From positions 124,001 to 188,000 of the forward strand of contig SWDT01000211.1 of the NCBI GenBank assembly GCA_009193035.1: a stretch of 64,000 nt of DNA. Direction: 5' to 3'. The DNA comes from Halicephalobus mephisto (taxonomy: Eukaryota > Nematoda > Chromadorea > Rhabditida > Panagrolaimidae). The number at the start of each line of letters is the position of its first letter. Within the stretch, counting starts at the first letter, position 1. The translations under genes and the position numbers were made by a program. The notes under the pieces are model-generated. The model had not been told where the DNA came from. It did not search any database and saw only the letters and a program-made list of their open reading frames with translations. This document shows positions 36,106-48,335 of this stretch, in pieces.

Positions 36106-39100
36106 ATGGGTGGAAAAGAATTCTCCATGAGTACTCAAGTATGTTTTTTAAATATTTTTACTTCCAAATATTGGAAACTTTTCAGGAATTTTTTGGTTTT
36201 TGTCGAAAAGGAAGTTTAGAAAAGGCTTCTCAATGGATCACCCAGAAAACTAAAAAATCCAAGCTAAAGTAAGGTTGTAAATAATGGAGGTAATTAATCA
36301 ACGGCCATCTTTTCAGCTTTTTGAGATCGACAACTCTCAATGTCGGATGGTTGGCTAATCTACGTGATCAGGCTACGGGATATACGGTCCTCCATTGGGC
36401 AGCATTAAATGGACATCTGGAGATTGTCCAACTTCTAGTCGAACAAGATGAGCAACTTCTGACGGCCAAAGATAGAAGGGGTTGTTTACCTCTTCATCTG
36501 GCTGCTTGGAATGGTCATCATCAAATCGTGCAAGTACGATTTTTAATCAGTTGTTCTATTTCTGATAATCGTAATTACAGTACCTCATTGAATCAGACAT
36601 CTCAACTATTGATAGTGTTAACAACGCCAAGGAGACTGCTCTTCATCTAGCTGCTCAACATGGTCACGGGAAGGTCGTTGCGATCCTTCTTCAAAAACAG
36701 GCTAACGCTCGACTTCGAAACGCGAGATTCGAAATTCCATTAGACATTGCGGCCAGAACAGGAAAGGAGAACGTCTGTCGATTGTTAATTTGTCACTGTC
36801 CCGAACTGGCTTTACAAGTAAGTTTCGAAATTATCGATTCCCCTTTAATTAGGAATGAAAACTACTCGTTTCAAGAGTGCAGCCGAATGCTCTAAAGCTG
36901 ATAACAAAACTGTTTCCCAACATATTGTTTATCCTCTTCATGTAGCTGCGAGACATGGTCACATTGAATGTCTTCGAGTACTTTGTGAATCTGGTTTCGA
37001 TGTGAATTACGTGACGGAAGAAGGGACCGCGTTACATGTGGCTGCACTTTTCGGTCAAGTGGAGGTTGTTAAACTCCTCTTGCAGTACGGAGTGGACGTT
37101 CAGGTCAAAGATAGTCAAGGGAAAACTGTCCTGGAGAAGTTAGAAGAACATGAATCTCAAAGAGCGACGGATTTGACTCAAATTATGCAGAGCCGAGAAG
37201 GGTGGTCTGAATGTCGAAGGCTGATCGAACAACACACCAAGGAACCAAGGACAGAAATTAACGGAAATCGAACAGAGGTGGAAGAAGTCATCTGGAGGAC
37301 TCTTCCTGAGAATTCTCTAGCTGTCAATAATCAGAACATGAATTCAGAATCTCAGAGACTCTCTTCGACATCAAGCAATGGCGGTATTTACTATCCTCCG
37401 TCGATGACTGTGGATCATATCATTCTCGATAATGAAGACGATAATCATGCTTCAACAATAACTCTGTCTACAAATCCACAAGACCTCAATGCTTCTTTCA
37501 ATGAATCCTCTGGATGCGAAAATCATTCAAATTCCAGTTCTATCTCACCATCTATCACATCGACGTCCTCCAATATACGGGTAATGCCCAAATTTCCAGT
37601 GACTTCTCCGAATGCCAAGGCGAGGCACGTAAACACCAAACGTTTTGGAAATCCAGTTTTAATCAACGGTGTGGAGCCGAAAATGATTCCACTTTCATCA
37701 TTAAATAATGAACTTTCATGTAATTATCAACCTCCTCCACAGTATGAAACCTGGCATCAGAAACAACACCGAGCTTCCTATGACAACGTCAATTTGGGGA
37801 TTCCAGAACCAGTTTTGAATCATAGTTATCGAAATATTCCCCAACCTTATGATAATGCTCCTCTTGGAAATCACAAAAAATGGGATCATGTTTGCCAGAA
37901 TCACGGAGTACCACATGCTCATCAGCCAGGATTCAAAACCGGAACTGTAGGTGTCAGTAATGGGAAAAATTACTCGAAATCGAACCAGATAAGAGACGAT
38001 GGAACCCAGACTATTCCCGCAGGTTTGATTTTTTATCTCAAATTAAATTATTAAAACTGGGTTTTTTTAGTGAAATTAACTTCCTCAAGACCAACAATTC
38101 TCAATGGAGTTTTTGGTCAGACGATTCAACAACGCCCAGAAAAACTTCAAATCCCTCCTTCATTAGCTCCAAAGCCCAAATTGATAGATTCCAAAAGTAC
38201 AGAATTTAATCGTCCTCGAAGTTCGGGTGTAACTTTTGCTAGTTCAACTTTAGAGAAATGTTTGTTTGTTTTTTATGATTCATTCTTATCAGAAATCGAT
38301 TTCAGCCGTCTCGCCTGACCGCTCTAAGCTGAGCGACCTTTCCGGAAAAGCTCCTCTAGCTTTACCAGAAGAAATCGGAGGATCTACGTGTACGAGTCTC
38401 GTATCGATGTCCCCTGAACGTGTTCTAAATCCCATTGACGAAAGACTTCGAAGATCAATCACCACAAACTCCGAAGACAGGACTCTAATTTCAATGCATG
38501 AAGATTTTCTTCCAAAATATGAGCAAGCTAGACTAGATGCTGTCACAGAAAAGTCCACTCCTTCAGGAGGTTCAGGAGTTGTTGTTTCTTCGCAGTCCAT
38601 GGGTGAGTAATTCTAATAGTTTCTGATTCATGATTATCATTTGATAGTCATAGAAAGCTACGGAAGGGAATAATTTCCAAAATAGTTGGCAATCCCTTCA
38701 CATCTACTCCTCCTGAGATCTACTTCAGAATAGCTTGAATTTTTCTAAACTTTTTGACACTCTCGCACTCCTTAAGTCTTAATTTAGTAGGGTAAGAGCT
38801 TCCAGAACTAGTTCTGGAAGATATAAAATTGAGTCTGACATTTAATGAGGAAAAGACCATTTAGATTGCAGTTTTATGCTTATTTTTACGAATATATCTT
38901 TGCTGTAGTAAGTGAAGGGAATCCCAGCACGAAAATCCCTGAAGCACAGGGACTCAATCTGCGCGCCAAATTCGGACGCCAGAAGGGAGTCGTCTTAAGT
39001 TATTAACTGTTATTTCGTCACTAGAATAAACCGAAGGGTTGTAACTAGTGTGGAATCAATCAATTAAGGGAATACGTCAATTTTTCTTGCAATTTTATTT

Positions 39101-41091
39101 CTCTTTTCGCCACATATATAACTCATGTTAGAGATATAACTATTACTGAGAATTTAGACACCGTTGAGTCATCTTGCTCATTGCCTCAAGTCTCGCAGTT
39201 GTCATCGTCTTCCAGTACTCGCCCTTGTTCAACGGAAATGCTAGATAAAAGGTGAGTTTTCAAATATTCTAATGTACTCAGTAATGGGAAATATTTAGTG
39301 ACTCATCAAATGTAGTTGTCGTTTTGAGAGATAAAACCAAGCCCCGACCTCCATCACAGACATCGACAATTGGCGAAATTGATCAAGTAGAAGAGTGGAA
39401 GAAAATTGAAGAAATTTTAAGTGCCATTAGACGGGATTCTCTTTTTGCTGAGACCAATAACTCTCAAGTAGCTGTTTCCGTAAGGAATAGGAAATCCCAG
39501 GCCCTGACTTTGCAGCTGTCATCGGTTAATCCACCTACTTCAGCCAGACAGTCGAATATTTCCTACCCAAGTGAGCCAGAGGACCTGAAGAATATGCCTG
39601 ACCGTCCTATGAAGGACCCGAAGAAGACAGCAGGGAATGAAGTCGAAGAATGGCTGAATCTTCAAGTTGGATTACCTCTGGCGAGATCAGCTGAAATCGC
39701 GACTGTCCTCAACAAGAATGGATTTGACCAAGGCAGATTCATGAAGGGATCTTTGACACGTCAGTCAATGACAGATATGGGAATTGACAAGTCCATTCAA
39801 CACCAGATTTCCTTATTTCTCAGCAATGAAATTTGTCAGATTCCATCCATTGATCAATTCGACTATGCTTCTGATTGGCTCTCAGCCTTACAGTTGATTG
39901 ATTATCTGGAGTTCTTTGCCATACAAGACATGACTCTCGTTAAGAAGATCATGGGAGCTAACCTTTCAGCTTCTGATTTAGAATTAATGGGAATCAAGTT
40001 AATTGGACACGTAGAAAGAATCCAGAAATCTATCAGTCTGAGAGATGAATCAACTTCTTCATCGTTTTCCACTCTTCCTAATTCTGTTAAAAGCTCTTCA
40101 GCCAAAACTCAAAGTCCTTCGACTCTTCAGTGTGATGAAACTCCAAGAAATTTAGAAGACAATTTTGATCCAGAGAATTCCGCAAAATGGGAAGAAAAAA
40201 CTACATTATTGCTTCATAATTGTGCTTCATATTCTGCTCATTACCTCGGGTCTGCTGAGATTTCCAATGTAGAAGGAGCCGAAGACTGCAGAAGAGCAAT
40301 GAATGCCATGAAAAGCAGAATCCGACACATAACCAAAATCCCGCAGGTCTTGTTGGAAATATCCGTCACTGGAGTTAATGTTTTCGACTCTACAACAAAT
40401 GTAAAGTTCATAGTATTTTTACTTACTTTTAAAATTCTGTTTTTAGCGGTTGACAGTTCAACATGAGATCAGCAAAATTCAAGTGGTCTGTCAAGACGAA
40501 CTTGACTTGAATTGTTTTGCTTATATCTTCCAAGACGGAGATAAAAACTTCTGTCATGTTTACTGTGTGCTCACAGCGGTAAGTTATAACTTAATTAAAT
40601 ATTTATCTTTATCATTACCATAATCCCATTGAACGATCTAAAATCATCTAGGACGGTTTGGAAACTTTTGGAGTTCTCCGTAATTCCATGAAAATTTTCA
40701 GAATCTTTTAAAGTTCAATAAGAGCTTCTGAGACTCTCTAGAATCTTAAGGGAATTTTTGAACTTTTTCAAATTTGTTAAGAACTTGGAGCCAAAATTTG
40801 AAATCACAAATTTTGAATTCGAAAAAATCTCAAGAAATTCTTGTCAAGACAACTGTATTAATCTTTATTTTTAATTTTTAAAATAAGACGATTTTGGGGG
40901 TAATATTTAAAACTAAAGGTTCTAAGAGTTTCTAAAAATTTCCAGACGCTCGTGTCTAGACGATTTCGTAATAATTCTCATTTCGATGTTTAATGCAATG
41001 TTTTCAGGAAATGGCTCGGGACATAATCATGACCCTCGGACATGCTTTCAATCTCGCCTATAACTTAGCAATCGGGAATGTGGACCAGTGA
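36106..41091 (+). CDS. ANKS1-type scaffold: ankyrin repeats, two SAM domains, PTB
   Basis: Eleven exons: 36106-36138, 36186-36268, 36317-36533, 36581-36817, 36876-38022, 38071-38259, 38306-38602, 39158-39251, 39299-40400, 40447-40578 and 41008-41091, giving 1204 residues. ANKS1A (Odin) and ANKS1B (AIDA-1) are cytoplasmic or synaptic adaptors in Eph receptor and other tyrosine-kinase signalling. Visible: ankyrin repeats at residues about 40-290 (YTVLHWAALNGHLEIVQLL, CLPLHLAAWNGHHQIV, ETALHLAAQHGHGKVV, YPLHVAARHGHIECLRVL, GTALHVAALFGQVEVVKLLL); a long Ser/Pro/Asn-rich linker; SAM1 (VEEWLNLQVGLPLARSAEI...); SAM2 (SDWLSALQLIDYLEFFAIQD...); and a C-terminal PTB (YLGSAEISNVEGAEDCRRAM ... CFAYIFQDGDKNFCHVY). 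Domain order equals ANKS1. The acceptor of exon 5 is taken as TTTCAAG because the nearer ATTAG gives an immediate in-frame stop. Confidence 0.9.
38603..39157 (+). other. ANKS1 intron 7
   Basis: A 555-nt intron. 38910-39010 holds a less AT-rich patch (aatccctgaagcacagggac, ctcaatctgcgcgccaaatt) with a short palindromic ccctgaagcacaggg. No frame of note. Confidence 0.4.
40579..41007 (+). other. ANKS1 last intron, repeat-filled
   Basis: A 429-nt intron mostly occupied (40650-40985) by GAAnnTTC-type modules such as tttggaaacttttggagttc and tctgagactctctagaatct. Confidence 0.5.
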
Positions 41092-41709
41092 CGACTGGTT
41101 CAGGATTACTTACAAATACTAACTATATTTAAGAAATAAGTTGCCATTGTAATTGTATAATATAATGATATCTCAAAGATAGATCAAAGTAAAGTTCCGG
41201 TTCAAGGTTGAGTATTGCGAAAGAATCGATTTGCGAAGATTATTGAGTTGTTGTCAAGCACGGCAATGATCGAAAGTCTGTTTTCTCTAGCAGGACTACC
41301 ATTCTCCGTTACATATTCGATCTAAGTGATCATTCGACTGCGTGATCTGCGCAGAACAGGCGGGTCTCGTCCGTCTTTCCATCCCCGTTTTTCCACGTCG
41401 ATGACGAACCGTCTCTGCAGGCTCTCTATTTTCAAATTCGCGCGCAACCATTCGTTTCGCCATGTAATCCATAGTTTTTCGGTCTTCGTTCTTTGACTTT
41501 GGTTTTGGGCGTTATGATAGCGCGAGCAAAGATGGGCAAAAGAACATTGTTCTTGCCATCGATCCACATCTATTTCGATTTAGTTTGTGGAAAAGTAGGA
41601 TGAAGATACTAGCCTACAGCCATTTCAGTTTAATTCATCGGGGAGAATATGTGACGCGTGTCAATATCCCTTGATATATCGTGTCTTTCAGGTTGAATCA
41701 CAGTGAATC
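41092..41709 (+). promoter_or_regulatory. Upstream region of the V-ATPase proteolipid gene
   Basis: About 41320-41560 is less AT-rich than usual intergenic sequence here. The minus-strand 81-codon frame across it is judged chance. A strong acceptor (gtgtctttcag) ends at 41691, leaving an 18-nt leader before the ATG, consistent with trans-splicing of a highly expressed housekeeping gene. Confidence 0.45.
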
Positions 41710-42240
41710 ATGTCCTACGATCTTGCTGCTGCTGAACAGGCTGCCTATGCCCCCTTCTTCGGATATGCTGGTGCCGCTTCTGCCCAGATCTTCACCGTCT
41801 TCGGAGCTGCTTACGGTACCGCCAAGTCTGCTGTTGGTATCTGTTCCATGGGTGTGATGCGTCCGGAATTGATCATGAAGTCTGTCATTCCTGTTATCAT
41901 GGCGGGTATTATCGGTATTTACGGCTTGGTCGTAGCCATGGTCCTGAAAGGTAAAGTAAGTGCTGCCAGTGCCGGATACACACTCGACAAAGGATTCTCC
42001 CACTTGGCTGCCGGTCTTACTTGTGGATTGTGCGGTCTCGGAGCTGGATATGCTATCGGAATCGTCGGGGATGCTGGAGTCCGCGGTACCGCTCAACAGC
42101 CCAGACTTTTCGTCGGAATGATCCTCATCTTGATTTTCTCTGAAGTAAGTAATTAACGCAGTAGCTCATATAAGCATTTTATATTCTAGGTCTTGGGACT
42201 TTACGGTATGATCGTCGCCCTTATCCTCGGAACCTCCTAA
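41710..42240 (+). CDS. vha-3: V-type H+-ATPase 16-kDa proteolipid (c subunit)
   Basis: Two exons, 41710-42144 and 42190-42240, giving 161 residues, the same length as the C. elegans vha-2/vha-3 product as I recall it. The c subunit forms the rotating membrane ring of the V-ATPase that acidifies endomembrane compartments. Four transmembrane helices are seen; the essential proton-carrying glutamate sits in TM4 at [13 protein letters not shown], exactly where the intron splits the gene (TCT GAA / GTC). GSC-like duplications [11 protein letters not shown] and [14 protein letters not shown] mark the two internal halves. Codon use is biased to C-ending codons (ATC, GTC, TTC) compared with neighbours, as expected for high expression. 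C. elegans vha-2 and vha-3 encode the same protein, so the symbol is one of two equivalents. Confidence 0.97.
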
Positions 42241-42856
42241 ACGATCCTCCAGTTACCAGGGCGTCAGATTCCACTCCAAAAGCTTATTGTGTACCACCTT
42301 CTGCCACGCACAAGGCACAAGAATACGAAACCAGTTACGGCGCTCTCACTTATTGTTTTTGCAGTGAATTTTCTTATCTTTAGAAAGAGCTACGATAGAT
42401 TTTCTAAATATTTCTTTCAAATTCTCATTGAAACGCATAATTCCGTTTATTACATAATAATTATCAAGCCCTGTTGACTAAATTACTGGTCATTCTACAA
42501 TAAAAATTTTATTTTGAGTTTCACATGAATCGATTTTAGAAAATTGGGTATCCGGTAATAATAAAAATATACGATGTGTAATTGCAATATATGACGATAT
42601 ATAGTATATAAGATTAATATACAGTGCAATTGTGCGGATTTATTTGCAAAGAAAATGTCAAAAATCTCAGAAATTAAAAATAAGGGAAAGATCAGTCCAA
42701 TAGTCCTAATTGTCAGTGACCAAGATGATAACTTTGGTCTCGCAGTGATTCACGCTAAAAGGTTCGCCGTGGTCGCTTTGATTTTTGTACGGGTTGTTTG
42801 CTGTTAATTTTGTTATTCTAGAGTTTTATTCATCGTGCAATTACATTTTACGGAAG
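42241..42856. other. 3' UTR of proteolipid gene and promoter of helicase gene
   Basis: The long 3' UTR is followed by aataaaaattttat near 42499. TA-rich sequence (atatatagtatataag) near 42596 and an acceptor-like attctag ending at 42821, 35 nt before the helicase ATG, mark the next gene. Confidence 0.45.
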
Positions 42857-44523
42857 ATGGCTGCTGACTTAGAGACTAAGGTAGTGTTCCACATCTCTGA
42901 TTATCCTATTAGCTTGAAATTCTTTTAGAATGTTGAGTTAAGCGACATAAATGCTGCCGAATCTGATACTCGTAAGTACTTCGCATTGTATCAAGTTAAC
43001 CTATTGATTCAGCTCTCCCGAAAGAGGAGATCAGTGCCCTCAATCAGATTATAAACACTGAAATCAGTCAGATGAAGGAAACTCAAGTGAATGCCTTGCA
43101 ACGTCAGACTGATCCCAGTTCTCCTCTCTGGTCCTCTGATACTTTTGAGACTTTGAAGCTGTACGTTGAATTTCATATATCAATTCTGTGGAATGATTCG
43201 TTTTCAGCAAGCCTGAACTCGTTAAAAGGTGTTCGGCTCTTGAATTCATGACTCCGTCCAAGATTCAGAGTTCCTGTATTCCTCTCTTGATCAGAACTCC
43301 GTAGGTTCTTCCTTTTACCACCTCTGGAGAGTTGTGATTTTCAGACCTATTGACATTGTTGCTCAAGCTCAAAATGGAACTGGAAAAACTGCGACATTCT
43401 TGCTCGCTATCCTTCATAAGGTCGATGTTAATCTCAAAGCTCCACAAGCGTTGATTATCGCTCCTACTGTTGAACTCGCCAATCAGATATGTGAAGTTGG
43501 TCAAAGTCTTGCAGCTCTTCTCCCCAATATTACCTTCTTTCTCGCTACAAAGGGTATTAATTGTAAGTTGCTCACGGTTAACAACTGTAATAGTTATCTG
43601 ATTGCAGACACTCATGTGCCGATTACGAACCATGTGGTCATCGGAACTCCAGGATCAATTGATAATTGCATCATTAAGTACCGTAATCTAGATGTGAAGA
43701 ACCTTTTCTGTTTTGTTTTCGACGAAGCTGATTACATTTTTGGCCAAGCTGGATTTCAAGACACTGTTACTCGTCTTGTGCACTGTATTAGAGAAAATAA
43801 CTTTAATGCCAAGTTATGGTTCTTCAGTGCCACATTTGAAGATAATTACACCGACCACATGATCAAAACTTTTGCCCCAGATGCCTTGAGAATCACGTAA
43901 GTGTTGAGTATTGTTTGACTGTAAAAATGGCATTATTAAGGACTCGTCGTAATGAACACATTCTCCATCGAATTAAGCAGTTCATCGTCAGGTGTAAAAC
44001 GCGTGATCACAAGCTGAAGGCGATTGTTCGTACCTTCTCCACAATTTCGGTTACTTCTACGATCATCTTCTGCTATACTCGTGCATCAGTAGAATGGTTA
44101 CGTAATGAGATTCAGAAGACAGGTCGTAAGGTTGCTGTTCTTCATGGAAGTATGGATATTCACGACAGAGCTGATAATGTTCGTCGATTTGCTCGAAGCG
44201 AGTACAAGGTATTGATTGCTACCAGTGTCGCTGCCCGTGGATTAGATATTCCTCAAGTTAGTCTTGTCATTAACTACGATCCTCCAGTTATTTATGATCC
44301 AAATAAGATCCCTATACTCCCAGGTGGTACAAAACTAGGATATGCAGATTATGATACTTATATGCATCGCGTGGGTCGTGCCGGAAGATTTGGAAAACCG
44401 GGCATGGCCCTTAATTTGGCTGACAGCGATATAACATATCAACTTATTCGCGAAATTGAAGAATACTTTAAGATAAACATGGAAGAAATCCAAGACGGCG
44501 AATACGAAAACATGACTGTATAG
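42857..44523 (+). CDS. ddx-19: DEAD-box RNA helicase, DDX19/Dbp5 family
   Basis: Seven exons: 42857-42880, 42929-42971, 43013-43160, 43208-43300, 43345-43562, 43608-43896 and 43941-44523, giving 465 residues. Dbp5/DDX19 sits at the cytoplasmic face of the nuclear pore and removes export factors from mRNA. Visible: N-terminal extension, DPSSPLWSSDTFETLKLKPEL (family DPNSPLYSVKSFEELRLKP), Q-motif region TPSKIQ, motif I AQNGTGKT, Ia PTVELANQ, GTPG, motif II FDEAD, motif III SATFED, YTRASVEWL, motif V VAARGLDIPQV and motif VI HRVGRAGRFGKPG. All catalytic motifs are intact. It is more divergent than the usual animal DDX19 (for example ARSEYKVLIATS), so it may be a fast-evolving orthologue or a paralogue. 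The final intron uses a weak acceptor (TTATTAAG). Confidence 0.9.
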
Positions 44524-44857
44524 TGCCTTGATTAACACTTGTTTTGTAATTTATGTTGATTCACTTTTTATTTGTTAATTGTAATATTGTTGGGAGAAGT
44601 TTTTATTTCGTTTAGCTGTATGAAAATGGAAATTTATGTTGTGAATTGTTAGAAAGATGTCTTTACTCAATCAAGTCCTTTTATGTACTCCTATTCAGTA
44701 AGTCACTCAATGCAACCATAAATTGCATTACCATAAGTTAGAAGTGGAATATTATTTAGAATACATGCAACTCTAACGTTTGACGAACACTATATTGATT
44801 TTTAACTATAACGGTAGACTGGATAGAGTAATAAGTGTTGTTTACAGGCCTTGGGAA

Positions 44858-45328
44858 ATGTTAGTGGCGGAACTTGGTAAAAATGGAGGTGTTAAGAATC
44901 GAGTCGTGACTGATAAAACCAAATTACTACAAAAATGTAAGTGAATTATTTTGAATTTTATAAGATAAAAATTTAGATGAAAGAGATGATAGCACGACCT
45001 TTACGGCTATCTGGGCATCATATATATTCGTGTTTGTAGCTGTTTTAATTACCTTTACGGTCGTTTTTGTCGTCGGTTATTTCATTAACTCGATAACCTA
45101 TCAAGAGACCAAGACCGTGCCATCGAATGTATACACTCCAGCGGTTTGCTTATTCTTGTTGTCCTTTTAAGTAAAGAATTCCAGCGTTCTCAATTCTTCA
45201 ACGAAAAGTCCTTCGCCGTCATTAAACGTGCACGGAATTTTCTGAGGAAAATTTCGATCAACTCCACCACTATTGATGAAGGTAACAGAATGAGATATTT
45301 GCATTCAAAAATGTTCCGAAAACAATAA
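44858..45328 (+). CDS. Small single-pass membrane protein, unknown
   Basis: Three exons: 44858-44936, 44977-45128 and 45185-45328, giving 124 residues with consistent phases. The N-terminal 40 residues are charged and cytoplasmic-looking; one strong membrane span follows (IFVFVAVLITFTVVFVVGYF), then a basic C-terminal half (VIKRARNFLRKI). No signal peptide is seen, so a tail or type II orientation is possible. An acceptor lies 10 nt upstream of the ATG. It follows the helicase gene by 334 nt on the same strand. I recognise no family; likely lineage-restricted. Alternative unspliced reading at the second intron would add 13 residues and stop. Confidence 0.6.
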
Positions 45329-47882
45329 TTTACCTAGAATAAAGTATTCAATTCACTATTGTTGTTGTAAAGTTTAGCAATCAGAATAATAGGAATTTGC
45401 CAATAAAAATATTTAGAAGTATCTACTTAAAGCGTCAATCACTTTGACGAACTGGAATTATGAAATTGCTCTGATTGAACCGGAAACTTAGAAAATTGGT
45501 AAGAATGATAGATTACTATGTAAATTTCACACGGAATACATCAATGGGTATATTTCAAAGTGGATATTCAAATATATAATAATTCATTTTTAATTGAAAT
45601 CTGTAAATGAAAAAAAAATTATTTAGTAAGTTTATTACTCAGATATTAATTGAAGATATCCTTTAGAAATCGTTCTTAGAATTATTCTCTATAAATCATC
45701 TCCTTATTTAAAATATATTAAAGCAGTTATTTAGATATTTGATGAAGAATCCAAATTATATCATGAGCAATTCCAATCTAATTGTGAAGATGACTTCTAC
45801 CTGTGTTTTTGATTAGGTATCAAGTTGAAAAGTAAATGAATTTGTAAACCGGATGAGGTTTGATTTTATATGAAACATGAGATAATATTTCTAGAAATTT
45901 ATAATCGTAACATCTAGTAAACAATTTTGTACATATCAAAGCTGTTTTTTAAATTAAGTCACTCGACGTGCTAAAATCCTTGAGGTGTTCATTTATAATC
46001 TATGTCCTGTTATGGAAGAATGCTTCTCCGAAATGAAACATTTCTTTAATATTATAGGTGTTTGTATATCAAAAACCAAATTTTAACAAGTTCTCTTTTT
46101 GTTTCCCGGCAAATGAACTGAATAAATGTATATAGCGAGAAATTTACACCAGATTATAAAGAAGATTATCCAAATCCGTGCACTTAATGGAGAAAACAAA
46201 AATATCCAAAAAGAAGTACGAAACAAAAGAATTTTTTGTTATTGATATATAAAATCTTGCACTTTTTTGGCTTTTCATATGGGATTTGTTTGAAGATGTC
46301 AGTAACGTTTATTGTTATTTTTTATCAATAAGTGAATTTTTAAGGAAATTCCAAGTTAATTGCCACCTTGTTATCGAATCTTGGCGAACAAATAAGAAAA
46401 AAATACGAATCACTCCTTCAAAAAAAAGTTATTTCTCCTCTTGATAGAATCCAAAAGAAACAATTAAGATGTTTTAATAGAAAAATCAATTATATTCCTG
46501 CAGAATGGGAACCCCACTATATCTTTCAATAATTAATCCCGGTCAAGTAATGTTACGATTTAAAAGAATATTTTTACAAATGGATTATTGTATCCAAACT
46601 ATTTTTAAACTATTACTTTGGTAAGATTTTCAAAGATATGGCAAACAATACCAGAACATTTGATTTCAGATGCTTCTCTCAAAAGATTCTACGAGATTTT
46701 AAAAATTTTCATAAAATTACAAAGTACCAAAGAGATATAAGGGTCCACATTTTGAATGATAATTTTCTGGATGTTTTATATTTTTTGTGACAACATTTTG
46801 GTCTAATGGAAAGTTGCTACAAAAGAGAGTTGTTTCTCTCAATTATTTTTTTTAATTCCCTCAGAGTGAGATGAATGACATTGAAAAGAATCGAAAGATC
46901 TAAGCTTGTTTCAGATTGTTTAGTAACTCATTTCTCATTCTACGACAGATCCTTGGGGAGTTGAAAAGAGGGTTGATGTCTGGAATCTCTAATTCTTGTT
47001 TGACCACAAAATTGCTTCAGTTTTTAAGAGAATGAGAGACCTCTAAGGTTTTCTGAAATCCTTGCTTCTTTCATTGTGACTGAAAATTGATTGAAAAGTC
47101 AGAGAGTTATCATAACATTCATAAGTACGTGAGGAGAATATATTTTCCACTTTCATAGACCGTAGGACAGTCCTAATATCAGTGAGAGATTCGGTAGTTC
47201 CTCCAATTCCTGCTATACAGATAGAGATAATGTTTCGAAGGTTCCAATATATGAGTTTAGGAATACTACTTCATTTAATGTTCCTAATCTCTTCTTGGAG
47301 ATATCCAGATATCAACAAAATTAAAATGAATGAATCTTCTTTCATGTTGTTCGAAACTCTATAAAACAGAAAGTCTTGTACCAGAAACAGGAGATCATGG
47401 TGATGAAAGAGTTTCTTTTCCCCTCAAAAAATCTCAAAATAAAGAACTCGAGTCTGACGGCCTTGGAGCTTTCGTGTCCTCCGAGATCATCTTCAAACAA
47501 TCTGACGATATTTAAAATTGAATGTCCTATGAGAACGAAGGATTCAGATTATCTACAAAATTCTTTATTAAATTAGAATAATAAAAAGTAAGAGTTTCGA
47601 AATTAGTTATCATCTTCAGTATATTTAATTCTTGTTCTGTAAATACAGAAAGTTGATAACATGGAATTATTAATATTCCTTTTGATTTTTCAAATTCCTC
47701 CTATATTGCAATGAATAGTGTTTAAAAAATTCGAAAAAATGCAATTTGTGAACACTATCCTTCCTATCTTTTGAATTCCTTTTAGTGCACAGTCCCAAAA
47801 TACTCATAGTTTACCGAATATTAGCGATCTTCCCCGTTGGCAGTCAGTCTGAAAAAAATAAATAATTCGGGAAATTTGTTTA
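45329..47882. other. AT-rich gene-poor region
   Basis: Start of a 6-kb block with very high AT content and no conserved gene. At 47182-47364 a frame contains a signal-like stretch (MSLGILLHLMFLISS), and 47376-47576 is open in a second frame, but I could not join them with normal splice sites, so no gene is called. Confidence 0.4.
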
Positions 47883-47953
47883 GATGGTTCAGTGGTTAAA
47901 ATTAAAGCTTTTAAGCCGCTTCAACTGCCGAGGTTCGATTCCCGCAGGGCACA
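47883..47953 (+). ncRNA. tRNA-like sequence, probably a relic or SINE head
   Basis: An A-box-like tggttcagtgg (47885-47895) and a perfect B-box-like ggttcgattcc (47932-47942) are spaced as in a tRNA, resembling the glycine tRNA pattern, but the acceptor stem does not pair and the T-stem pairs only partly. It is followed within 50 nt by a minisatellite, so a tRNA-derived SINE head with a simple-repeat tail is possible. Confidence 0.4.
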
Positions 47954-47989
47954 AGGATTCCGAATCGTCCCTTATGAGTAATAGAAATG

Positions 47990-48335
47990 GGATAATAGGA
48001 GAAGGGATAGGGTACTAAGAATGAAGCATAGGGTAACAGAAGGCAAGGATGGGGTAGCAAGAATGAAGAGTAGGGTAGTAGGTAGGGAGATTACTGTAAT
48101 AAGAAAAAGAGTACTGTAATACGAATATAGGATACTGTAACAGGAAAAAGTATACTGTATCAGGGAAAATAGGCCAAGGAATACGGTAATAGGCCAAGAA
48201 GTACGGTAATGAAAAGTAGGTATACTGTAACAAGAGAAGGAGTACTGTAGCAGGGAAAATAGGTACGGTAATAGGCCAAGGAATACGGTAACAAGAAAAA
48301 GGTATACTGTAACAGGAAAAAAAGTACTGTAATTA
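47990..48335. repeat. Minisatellite of short imperfect units
   Basis: About 20 tandem imperfect units of roughly 15-20 nt. Consensus-like forms are ggaaaaagtatactgtaaca, aataggccaaggaatacggt and gaatgaagagtagggtag. The minus-strand frames here read as repeated aromatic/leucine-rich strings and are artefacts. Confidence 0.75.

Noticed and set aside
41698..42096. 132-codon minus-strand ORF opposite the V-ATPase c subunit
   Set aside because: Shadow of a highly biased, conserved coding exon on the plus strand.
47182..47576. Signal-peptide-like frame followed by another open frame
   Set aside because: The two frames could not be joined by acceptable splice sites; AT-rich chance openings are likely.
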